NCBI GenBank assembly: GCA_026981635.1
Contig: JALSIF010000270.1
Location: 1 to 11,246 of the forward strand
DNA length: 11,246 bases
Reading direction: 5' to 3'
DNA from: a bacterium
GTDB taxonomy: Bacteria; 4484-113; JALSIF01
A model generated the notes under the pieces. The model did not search any database, had not been told where the DNA came from, and saw only the letters and a list, made by a program, of their open reading frames with translations. Positions within the stretch are counted from its first letter, which is position 1. Each line of letters opens with the position of its first letter. Positions 1 through 6,309 of the stretch are shown in pieces. The position numbers and the translations under genes were made by a program.

Positions 1-32
1 GTGAGGCTTGCCTACAAGCGATGCCCCATTGT
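1..32 (+). CRISPR. Probable partial spacer at the left edge
   Basis: These 32 bases directly precede the first complete repeat. They are shorter than the five complete spacers (43-47 nt), have spacer-like mixed composition and are not AT-rich as a leader usually is. The simplest reading is that they are the 3' part of another spacer and that the array continues off the left edge. They could instead be the end of a leader; the preceding sequence would decide. Confidence 0.5.
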
Positions 33-331
33 ATTCAAATCATTGCCCCGATTCAAGGGGATTACGACAAATGGATGCTCGGGGTGAAGCCTTAGCGGCG
101 AAGCTTTTAAAGATTCAAATCATTGCCCCGATTCAAGGGGATTAAGACTAGCTGATCCAGCACAAACTCGCCGGGGTCGTAGTCAACAGCTTCATATTCA
201 AATCATTGCCCCGATTCAAGGGGATTACGACGCCACTGCGGCCCCGATGTGGGGGGCGTGGGCGTCCGGGCCGGTCATTCAAATCATTGCCCCGATTCAA
301 GGGGATTACGACTTCCCTCCTTGATAAAGGC

Positions 332-355
332 GGGGAGCTCTTTTTTGAGCTCCCC
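332..355 (+). repeat. Perfect 9-bp inverted repeat inside spacer 4
   Basis: The last 24 bases of spacer 4 read GGGGAGCTC, then TTTTTT, then GAGCTCCCC. The arms (332-340 and 347-355) are perfect complements around a six-T loop, and the right arm abuts the next repeat at 356. The transcript would fold a very stable hairpin within the spacer, just before the repeat's own CCCC/GGGG stem. The protospacer may have been a terminator-like hairpin in a mobile element. Confidence 0.85.
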
Positions 356-434
356 ATTCAAATCATTGCCCCGATTCAAGGGGATTACGACGAGAGAGTG
401 TGAGCACAGACCTTACCCGATAGGCACCACCTCC

Positions 435-470
435 ATTCAAATCATTGCCCCGATTCAAGGGGAATAAATA
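435..470 (+). repeat. Degenerate terminal CRISPR repeat
   Basis: The first 29 bases match the consensus exactly. Five of the last seven differ (the copy ends AATAAATA rather than ATTACGAC). Decay of the last repeat is typical of the leader-distal end and sets the direction of the array. The sequence then turns AT-rich (TATAAATAGG) with no further repeat. Confidence 0.9.
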
Positions 471-641
471 TAAATAGGCTATCTATAGAAGTCACAGAGA
501 TTCTTGATTTGGAAGTCTGGTTTTCATATGTCTGCTGGGGTGTGGGATAGCCGGTCTGGGTGCTAAATTCGGTCAGTTGATTAACCGACTGCCAGCGAGG
601 CGGGCCACCTCTTCTGGACCCTGGTTAACCTATCCATCTTC
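471..641 (+). other. Gap between array and membrane gene, with eroded coding sequence
   Basis: No intact gene lies here. From 585 the frame of the downstream membrane protein stays open, encoding PTASEAGHLFWTLVNLSIFV, which completes a transmembrane helix cut by the nominal GTG start at 642. Upstream, another frame (508-594) is open and encodes a hydrophobic, glycine-rich stretch, FGSLVFICLLGCGIAGLGAK followed by FGQLINRLP, with no start codon and a TGA just before it (505-507). The two read as one protein if one base is missing near 589-597. I infer a decayed 5' end of the downstream gene. The first ~35 bases are AT-rich and could hold a weak promoter; I see no clear one. Confidence 0.5.
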
Positions 642-1187
642 GTGCCGGCAGGCCTCAGCGTCTATCTGGTCTGGCAGCTAAAACTACCCAAGCCCAACCA
701 CATCGCCCTGGCCTATGTGGTGGGGCTGTTTGCTTTGCTGGGGCTGGCTTACCTGCTCCTTCCCCCTTTCTACCTGGTGTTTAGAAGCCCCATTGAGGTG
801 CCGGAGCGGCTCCCCGGGGTGGTGAGGAACCTGATCCTGTTTAGCCTGGCCTTCCCGGTAAATCTCTCCCAGGGGGTGAATGTGGCCCTGTGGGGCTACC
901 TGTGGCTCACCCGAGGGCGGGTGGTGGTGGAACTGATTCGCCCCCACCCCCTGCTCTCCCTGCTGGGCATCATTCTGGGACCGCTGGCCTACCTCATCAC
1001 CCTGCCGGTGTGGGGGAGCTACTTTGCCCTCCTCACCCTGGCGGTAGGGGCGCTGGTGGTGAGCTGGGCCGAGGTGAGGGCGATGCTCTTTGTGCGCCTC
1101 TACAACTGGCTGGTGCGGGAGGAGGGAGCGATCATATCCTTCGGCAGGCGGCTCACCGGCGGGCTGGGGGCGGGGCGGAGGGAGTAG
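642..1187 (+). CDS. Multi-pass membrane protein of unknown family, probably 5'-truncated
   Basis: I do not recognise the family. The 181-residue product is strongly hydrophobic, with membrane segments near residues 20-48, 60-88 and a long stretch at 100-142 that could hold two helices, then a basic C-terminal tail (GRRLTGGLGAGRRE). The GTG at 642 has no Shine-Dalgarno sequence and falls inside a hydrophobic segment that continues upstream to 585, so it is unlikely to be the original start. The frame before it closes at TAA 582-584 and more coding-like sequence lies in another frame (508-594), pointing to a frameshifted, decaying gene or a sequencing error. The body has normal codon use for the window, so decay, if real, is recent. 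Its TAG (1185-1187) touches the stop of the converging mutL. Confidence 0.6.
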   Translation: MPAGLSVYLVWQLKLPKPNHIALAYVVGLFALLGLAYLLLPPFYLVFRSPIEVPERLPGVVRNLILFSLAFPVNLSQGVNVALWGYLWLTRGRVVVELIRPHPLLSLLGIILGPLAYLITLPVWGSYFALLTLAVGALVVSWAEVRAMLFVRLYNWLVREEGAIISFGRRLTGGLGAGRRE

Positions 1188-3074
1188 CTAGCCCCGGTCG
1201 CGAAGAAATAGCTTCTCCAGCTCCCGGCCGGGGAGGGTGACGATGGTGGGGCGGCCGTGGGGGCAGCTTGAGGCGTCGGGCAGGGCGATGAGCTCTGCCA
1301 CCAGGGCCTCCATTTGGGCGGGGGAGAGGGCCTCGCCTGCCTTGATGGCGCTGCGGCAGGCCAGGCGGGCGGCGAGCTCCTTTACCAGCCGTTCCTCCTC
1401 CCGGGGCGCCTCCGGGTCGGCGAAGGCCTCCAGGAGTGAGGTCAGGTCCTGGGCGGAGATGCGCTCGGCCAGGAAGGGGGGAAGCTCCTCCACCAGCAGG
1501 CGGTCCCCCGCCGGGCGGGCCACCACCCCCAGGCTGGCAAGCAGGGCGGGGGCCTGGCGGGCAAGCTCGGCCGCCGGGGCAGAGAGGTTCACCTCCAGGG
1601 GGAAGAGTAGCCGCTGGCGCTTGATGCGCTCCGCCCCGCCCGCCCGGTAGACCTCCCACAGGCGGGCAAACTGGATGCGCTCGTGGGCCGAGTGCTGGTC
1701 CACCAGGAAGAGCTCCCCGCCGCTCACCAGGGCGATGTAGGTGAGCTCCACCTGACCCAGGATGCGGCGCTCCTCGGTGGCCAGGCGGGCGGCGATCCGC
1801 CCCTGCTCGGCAAGGCGCTTCCACTGGGAGGGGAGCTGGGCGGCCGCCTCCCTCTCCGGGGGAGAAGCGGGGGCGGCCGGCTCCACCACCGAGAGCTCCT
1901 CCCGGCGGCCGGCGGGGCGCTCGGGGGGGACGATGGGGCGGCCCTCCTCAATCACCGGGATGCCCCGCTCCTCCTCCCCCTGGGTAGACCTCAGCTCAGC
2001 CTGGGTTAGTTCCTTGGTGGGGCGAAGGGGTGGGGGAGGGGCACCGTAGATCTTTTCGGAAAGCTCCCTCCGCTTCTCCACCGCATGGGTGGCGAGGGCG
2101 CCGCGCAGGGCCTCCCTGATCAGGGTTAGCACCAGCTGGGGCTCGGCAAAGTCCACCTCCAGCTTCTGGGGGTGGACGTTTACGTCCAGCTCCTCCGGGG
2201 GCACCTCCAGGAAGAGGAAGACCACCGCCTTCTTCTCCGCCGAAAGGTACTGGAAGTAGCCCTCGTCCACCGCCTTGCCGAGGAGGGGGATGCGCACCGG
2301 GCGGCGGTTGACGAAGATGAGCTGGGAGGCGCGGTTTCGCCGGTGGATGGTGGGCGGAGCGGCAAGCCCCCACAGGCGGTAGCCGCGGTGCTCCTTCTCC
2401 ACCGGGATGAGGGCGGCGGCAAGCTCGGGGTCATAGAGCAGGGCGATCACCTCCCTAAGCTCACCCTCCCCGCGGGTGCGAAGCACCTCCCCCCCGTCCA
2501 GGGTGAGGGAGAAGGAGACCCGGGGGAAGGCGAGGGCGTAGGTGGAGAGGGTGCGTACCAGGTGGTGGCGCTCGGTGCGGGGGGAGCGGAAGAACTTGCG
2601 CCTCACTGGAACCGAGTAGAAGAGGTCGGCCACCTCCACCTCGGTACCCGGCTGGATGGGCACCTCCCCCTGCTCCACTACCTTGCCGGCATGGACGGTG
2701 ACGAAGCGGCCCACCTCCTGGCCCGGGGGGCGGCTTATGAGGGTGAGGCGGCTTACCGCCGCGATGGCGGCCAGGGCCTCGCCGCGAAAGCCCATCTGGC
2801 CGAAGCCCCGGTAGAGGTCGGCAAGGCTTCTTATCTTTGAGGTGTGGTGGGGAAGGACGGCCCGGGGGAGGTCCTCGGCCAGGATCCCCTCCCCGTCGTC
2901 GCGCACCCGGATGAGGCTGCGGCCGGCCTGAACCGCCTCCACCGAGATGGTCCTGGCGCCCGCATCCAGGGAGTTTTCTATCAGCTCCTTTACCACCGAA
3001 GTGGGGTGCTCCACCACCTCGCCGGCGGCAAGCTTTTCCGCCTCTCCGGGGGGGAGGGGGTGGATCCTTCCCAT
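1188..3074 (-). CDS. mutL: DNA mismatch repair protein MutL
   Basis: MutL is the ATPase that links mismatch recognition by MutS to strand incision. The 628-residue product (ATG at 3074) has the N-terminal GHKL ATPase: EVVEHPTSVVKELIENSLDAGA (near 19-40, split EVVEHPTSVVK/ELIENSLDAGA), DDGEGI (59-64) and GFRGEAL (95-101). A proline- and charge-rich linker (about 330-430) leads to a C-terminal dimer domain carrying the endonuclease set: DQHSAHE (459-465), ACR (572-574), CPHGRP (604-609) and FLR (623-625). So it is probably the nicking type found in bacteria without MutH. Two positions of the DQHA(X)2E(X)4E motif differ: Ser for Ala at 462 and Ala for the last Glu at 470, while D459 and E465 are kept. 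The frame stays open to 3131, but that would overlap the propeller gene and add a non-conserved leader. The start lies 6 nt after a TACAAT box. The gene follows the propeller gene by 34 bases. Confidence 0.97.
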   Translation of the reverse strand: MGRIHPLPPGEAEKLAAGEVVEHPTSVVKELIENSLDAGARTISVEAVQAGRSLIRVRDDGEGILAEDLPRAVLPHHTSKIRSLADLYRGFGQMGFRGEALAAIAAVSRLTLISRPPGQEVGRFVTVHAGKVVEQGEVPIQPGTEVEVADLFYSVPVRRKFFRSPRTERHHLVRTLSTYALAFPRVSFSLTLDGGEVLRTRGEGELREVIALLYDPELAAALIPVEKEHRGYRLWGLAAPPTIHRRNRASQLIFVNRRPVRIPLLGKAVDEGYFQYLSAEKKAVVFLFLEVPPEELDVNVHPQKLEVDFAEPQLVLTLIREALRGALATHAVEKRRELSEKIYGAPPPPLRPTKELTQAELRSTQGEEERGIPVIEEGRPIVPPERPAGRREELSVVEPAAPASPPEREAAAQLPSQWKRLAEQGRIAARLATEERRILGQVELTYIALVSGGELFLVDQHSAHERIQFARLWEVYRAGGAERIKRQRLLFPLEVNLSAPAAELARQAPALLASLGVVARPAGDRLLVEELPPFLAERISAQDLTSLLEAFADPEAPREEERLVKELAARLACRSAIKAGEALSPAQMEALVAELIALPDASSCPHGRPTIVTLPGRELEKLFLRDRG

Positions 3075-3080
3075 GGGGTG

Positions 3081-3086
3081 ATTGTA
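3081..3086 (-). promoter_or_regulatory. Candidate -10 box of mutL (leaderless start)
   Basis: The minus strand reads TACAAT, then CACCCC, then the ATG of mutL. Only 6 nt separate the box from the start codon, so transcription would begin at or next to the ATG. No Shine-Dalgarno sequence is present. No convincing -35 is seen in the C-rich stretch upstream. Confidence 0.5.
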
Positions 3087-3108
3087 GGTGAGGGGTAGGC
3101 GGGGCGGG

Positions 3109-4104
3109 TTAGGGGTTCCCCATAACCGCAACCCAGAAGGGGGGACCGGCGATGGGGATGGTGCGCACCACCTTCTCCCTGGTGAGGTCCACCATCGCCA
3201 CCCCGGGCGGGTCGGTGAGGGCCACGTAGAGCAAGCGGCCGCTCATGTCGGTGCGCAGGCCGTGGGGACCGCCCCCTACCCGGATGGTGGAGAGGGGGGC
3301 AGGCCCGATGGGGTCAAAGACGCTCACCTCCTCTCCCCCGATGCCGGAGACATAGACCCGCCTGCCATCGGGGGAGACGTCCACCCCGTGGTGGCCGCGG
3401 CTGAGTTTGAAGGTGGCCACCACTTGGCCGGAGGCAAGATCAACCGCAATGAGCAGATCCCGCTCCCGGTCGGCCACAAACAGGCGCGCGCCGTCGGGGG
3501 TGATGTCCAGGTTGTGGGGAGCACCGCCCAGGGGGACCTTCCCAATCAGCTTTGCCCGGGCGGAGTCAACCACCGCCACCGCCCCCTCCCCCTGGAGGGT
3601 GACGTAGATCCGCTTGCCGTCGGGGGAGAAGACCAGGTTGTGGGGCTGGCTTCCCACCGCCACCTCACTGGCCTCATCCGGCCGGTCCAGGGGGATCAGG
3701 GTGAGGGTGCCGGCTCCCTCGTTGGCCACGGCCAGGAGGCGGCCGGCGGGGCTGAACTTGACCCCCTTGGGGGTCTGCCCCACCGGGTAAGTGGCAATAA
3801 GCCGGCGGCCCTCAGGCTCAAGCAGGTAGACCCGGTGCTTGGCGCTGTCGGTGAGGGCGATGAGCCTGCCGTCGGGGGAGAGGGCGAGGTAGGTGGTCTT
3901 GGCGCCAAGGACGAGCCACTCGGTGGCCTCGCCCTGGCTGGTCAGGGAGACCGCTCCACCCTGGTCCCTGAGGCTTACCCAAAAGAGCTGTGCGGGAGGG
4001 CCAGATCTATCGGCTGAGGGGGCAAGCAGGAGGGAAAGCAGGAGGAGGGAAAGGGCGAGGCGGACAAAAAGCAAGTGGGTCCTTCCTAAGGCAGGCTTCT
4101 TCAT
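3109..4104 (-). CDS. Secreted YVTN-type seven-bladed beta-propeller protein
   Basis: The 331-residue product has a signal peptide (basic start MKKPALGR, then LALSLLLLSLLLA at 16-28, cleavage likely near residue 31), so it acts outside the cytoplasmic membrane. The rest is built of repeats of about 42 residues with SPDGR/K-type turns near 76, 118, 160, 203, 244 and 287, each followed by a strand such as IYVTL, LFVAD or VYVSG; with the terminal strand this fits a propeller of about seven blades. Four blades carry a histidine in the same place (PHNL, PHNL, HHGV, PHGL). Such propellers bind ligands or partners in the envelope; no catalytic site is evident and the substrate is unknown. The ATG at 4104 starts directly before the signal peptide. 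mutL follows 34 bases downstream on the same strand and may be partly co-transcribed, though no functional link is obvious. Confidence 0.88.
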   Translation of the reverse strand: MKKPALGRTHLLFVRLALSLLLLSLLLAPSADRSGPPAQLFWVSLRDQGGAVSLTSQGEATEWLVLGAKTTYLALSPDGRLIALTDSAKHRVYLLEPEGRRLIATYPVGQTPKGVKFSPAGRLLAVANEGAGTLTLIPLDRPDEASEVAVGSQPHNLVFSPDGKRIYVTLQGEGAVAVVDSARAKLIGKVPLGGAPHNLDITPDGARLFVADRERDLLIAVDLASGQVVATFKLSRGHHGVDVSPDGRRVYVSGIGGEEVSVFDPIGPAPLSTIRVGGGPHGLRTDMSGRLLYVALTDPPGVAMVDLTREKVVRTIPIAGPPFWVAVMGNP

Positions 4105-4117
4105 ATCCCCGGGGGGT

Positions 4118-4123
4118 ATTTTA
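4118..4123 (-). promoter_or_regulatory. Candidate -10 box of the propeller gene
   Basis: The minus strand reads TAAAAT with 13 nt to the ATG at 4104, giving a leader of about 7 nt. GGGGA before the ATG could act as a weak Shine-Dalgarno sequence. A -35 is not clear. Confidence 0.35.
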
Positions 4124-4133
4124 GTCCAGCGGC

Positions 4134-4162
4134 GGGTAACCTTCCCCGAGGAAGGGAAACCC
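4134..4162. promoter_or_regulatory. Imperfect dyad in the divergent propeller/ftsH gap
   Basis: The 151-bp gap 4105-4255 separates two divergent genes. In it lies GGGT-aa-CCTTCC-CCGA-GGAAGG-gaa-ACCC: inner arms of 6 bp (4140-4145 and 4150-4155) and outer arms of 4 bp (4134-4137 and 4159-4162), perfect in both parts. It could be an operator serving one or both genes. It starts 11 bp upstream of the propeller -10 candidate. On the ftsH side, TACAGT (4229-4234) is a weak -10 candidate and AAGG just before the ATG a weak ribosome binding site. Confidence 0.4.
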
Positions 4163-4255
4163 GGCGCGGCGGCGGGGGACTAACTTTCTCCCGGCGGGGT
4201 ATTAGGGATAGAACTTGGTAGGCTTAGGTACAGTCTATCTTTCCAGGCAAGGCCG

Positions 4256-6280
4256 ATGACACAGCCACCGGGACAGAAGCGCGGAGAGGGGGCGGCGGGG
4301 CCGTCGCGCGGCTCCCACTTTGTCTTCCTGATGATCGCCCTTCTGGTCTTTGTGATCATCTGGAGCACCTTCAGTGGCCGCAGCCAGCTCACCCTCTCCT
4401 ACAGCGAATACCTGGACCTTATTGAACAGGGGCAGATCCGCACCGCGGTGGTTCACCCCGACACCCTGGAGGTGACCGGCGAGTTCAACGGCACCGAGCG
4501 GCGGGGAGGGGGTGCATACACCAGCTACCGGGTGCGCTTTCCCACCTCGGAGGCGCTGGACCGGGTGACCCAGAAGCTCATTGAGGAGGAGGTCAAGGTG
4601 GAGACCTCCGAGCCCTCGGTGTGGACCAACCTGTTTAGCCCCCAGATGCTCATCCTGATCCTGTTGGTGCTGGGGCCCCTGGTCTTGATCTTTTGGCTGT
4701 TTAGCCGCCAGATGCAGGTCTCCGGCCAGTCCCAGGCCTTCAACTTCGGCAAGTCCCGCGCCCAGCTCTACGAGGGGAAGGTGGGGGTGACCTTCAAGGA
4801 TGTGGCCGGGGTGGAGGAGGCCAAGGAGGAGCTGGCCGAGGTGGTGGATTTCCTTAAGAACCCCAAGAAGTACACCGCCATGGGGGCCCAGATCCCCAAG
4901 GGCATCCTCTTGGTGGGCCCGCCGGGGACGGGAAAGACCCTGCTTGCCCGGGCGGTGGCGGGAGAGGCGGGGGTCCCCTTCTTCTACATCAGCGGCTCTG
5001 ACTTTGTGGAGATGTTCGTCGGGGTGGGGGCTGCCCGGGTGCGCGACCTTTTTGACCAGGCCAAGAAGCGGCGCCCCTGCCTGGTCTTCATTGACGAGCT
5101 TGACGCGGTGGGCCGCCGGCGCGGGGCGGGCATCGGTGGCGGCCACGACGAACGGGAGCAGACCCTGAACCAGCTCCTGGTGGAGCTGGACGGCTTTGAG
5201 GCCAACAGCGGGATCATCGTGCTTGCCGCCACCAACCGGCCAGATGTCTTGGACCCGGCGCTGCTTAGGCCGGGGCGGTTTGACCGGCGGGTGATCGTGG
5301 ACCGGCCGGACATCAAGGGTCGCATTGAGATCCTAAAGATCCACCTTCGGGACAAGCCGGTGGGGCAGGATGTGGATGTGGCGGTGCTTGCCCGGCGCAC
5401 CCCCGGCTTTACCGGCGCCGATCTCAGGAATGTGTGCAACGAGGCGGCGCTGCTGGCGGCCCGGCGGGGTAAGACCCAGATCACCATGGAGGAGTTTGAC
5501 GAGGCGATTGACAAGGTGATGGCCGGGCCGGAGCGCAAGAGCCGGGTGATCACCGAGAAGGAGAAGCGCCTGGTGGCCTACCACGAGCTGGGCCACGCCA
5601 TCACCGCCTGGGCGCTGCCCCACGCCGACCCGGTGCACAAGATATCCATCCTGCCCCGCGGACTGGCCCAGGGATATACGGTTATCCTGCCGGAGGAGGA
5701 CCGCTACTTCGCCACCCGGGAGGAGATGATGGACCGTATATCTGCCCTGCTGGGGGGTCGGGTAGCGGAGGAGCTGGTCTTCGGAGAGATCTCCACCGGG
5801 GCCTCCAACGACCTGGAGCGGGCCACCGAGATCGCCCGCGACATGGTCACCGTCTACGGGATGAGCGACCATCTTGGTCCCATCAGCTACGGCAAGCGGG
5901 GCCACGAGGTCTTCCTGGGCAAGGACCTGGTTGAGCAGCGCAACTACTCCGACCAGATCGCCTACCTGATTGACCAGGAGGTGCGCCGCATCGTTGACGA
6001 CTGCTACGACCAGGCCCGGGAGGTGCTCAAGAAGTACCTGCCCCACCTCCACTTCCTGGCCGAGGTGATCATGGACCGGGAGCATCTCAGGCGGGAGGAG
6101 TTTGAGGCCATCATGGAGAGCTTTGACCCCGACAACCCGCCCCAGTACAGGCCGGGTGGGCCACTCCCCATCCCGCCCAAGGGGGGGAAGAAGAAGCCCC
6201 CCGCCCCGGAGGTCTCTCCCCAGCAGGAGACCAAGCCGGCCGAGGGGGAGGACTTCGTCCCTGGCCCAGCGCCAGCCTAG
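4256..6280 (+). CDS. ftsH: ATP-dependent zinc metalloprotease FtsH
   Basis: FtsH is a hexameric membrane AAA+ protease that degrades misfolded membrane proteins and short-lived regulators. The 674-residue product starts with a short cytoplasmic tail, a first membrane helix (22-39), an extracytoplasmic domain of about 85 residues and a second helix (131-149). The AAA module has Walker A GPPGTGKT (221-228), Walker [10 protein letters not shown] (275-283) and a second region of homology ending RPGRFDRR (338-345). The protease has HELGH (443-447; most family members have HEAGH) and a third zinc ligand at D519 in [10 protein letters not shown]. The C-terminal tail (about 620-674) is rich in proline, lysine and glutamate, low in complexity and probably disordered. 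Length and domain order are normal. The ATG at 4256 is chosen because the first helix follows it at the usual distance. The gene ends 29 bases from the converging lgt stop. Confidence 0.98.
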   Translation: MTQPPGQKRGEGAAGPSRGSHFVFLMIALLVFVIIWSTFSGRSQLTLSYSEYLDLIEQGQIRTAVVHPDTLEVTGEFNGTERRGGGAYTSYRVRFPTSEALDRVTQKLIEEEVKVETSEPSVWTNLFSPQMLILILLVLGPLVLIFWLFSRQMQVSGQSQAFNFGKSRAQLYEGKVGVTFKDVAGVEEAKEELAEVVDFLKNPKKYTAMGAQIPKGILLVGPPGTGKTLLARAVAGEAGVPFFYISGSDFVEMFVGVGAARVRDLFDQAKKRRPCLVFIDELDAVGRRRGAGIGGGHDEREQTLNQLLVELDGFEANSGIIVLAATNRPDVLDPALLRPGRFDRRVIVDRPDIKGRIEILKIHLRDKPVGQDVDVAVLARRTPGFTGADLRNVCNEAALLAARRGKTQITMEEFDEAIDKVMAGPERKSRVITEKEKRLVAYHELGHAITAWALPHADPVHKISILPRGLAQGYTVILPEEDRYFATREEMMDRISALLGGRVAEELVFGEISTGASNDLERATEIARDMVTVYGMSDHLGPISYGKRGHEVFLGKDLVEQRNYSDQIAYLIDQEVRRIVDDCYDQAREVLKKYLPHLHFLAEVIMDREHLRREEFEAIMESFDPDNPPQYRPGGPLPIPPKGGKKKPPAPEVSPQQETKPAEGEDFVPGPAPA

Positions 6281-6309
6281 CCCAGGGCCGGCATGCTTCC
6301 GGTGGATGA

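Larger units (their letters stand above)
33..470 (+). CRISPR. CRISPR array, six 36-nt repeats and five spacers, leader-distal end
   Basis: Repeats lie at 33-68, 113-148, 196-231, 277-312, 356-391 and 435-470. Spacers are 69-112 (44 nt), 149-195 (47), 232-276 (45), 313-355 (43) and 392-434 (43). The repeat starts ATTCAAATCATTG, has a stem CCCC-GATTCAA-GGGG and ends ATTACGAC. The first 28 bases are identical in all six copies. Repeat 2 ends ATTAAGAC and the last repeat ends AATAAATA. The decayed copy at the right edge marks the leader-distal end, so transcription runs left to right. The 3' stem base is followed by exactly 8 nt, the usual crRNA 5' handle left by Cas6. Stem and handle resemble repeats that serve type III effectors in Thermus thermophilus, which end ATTGCGAC (from memory). 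Type III, or a shared type I/III array, is an inference: no cas genes are present here. Confidence 0.97.

Noticed and set aside
33-470. Leftward transcription of the CRISPR array with the AT-rich stretch at 465-500 as leader
   Set aside because: The reverse repeat does start with GT and end near TTTGAAT, but the decayed repeat at the right edge and the stem plus 8-nt handle in the forward sense both favour rightward transcription.
3075-3131. Longer MutL starting at 3131
   Set aside because: The 19 extra residues are not part of the conserved MutL start (MGRIHPLPPGEAEKLAAGEV), overlap the end of the propeller gene and precede the -10 box at 3081-3086.
3088-4017. Long open frame on the plus strand opposite the propeller gene
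   Set aside because: Composition (Gly, His, Val, Asp repeats) mirrors the propeller repeats in antisense. High G+C keeps shadow frames open; no recognisable domain or start signal.
4235-5146. Long open frame on the minus strand opposite ftsH
   Set aside because: Antisense of conserved FtsH codons, with His/Leu/Gly-rich shadow composition and no domain.
6259-6287. CCCTGG/CCAGGG hairpin spanning the ftsH stop codon as a terminator
   Set aside because: The loop is 17 nt, the stem only 6 bp, and no T-run follows in either direction; such pairings are frequent at this G+C content.
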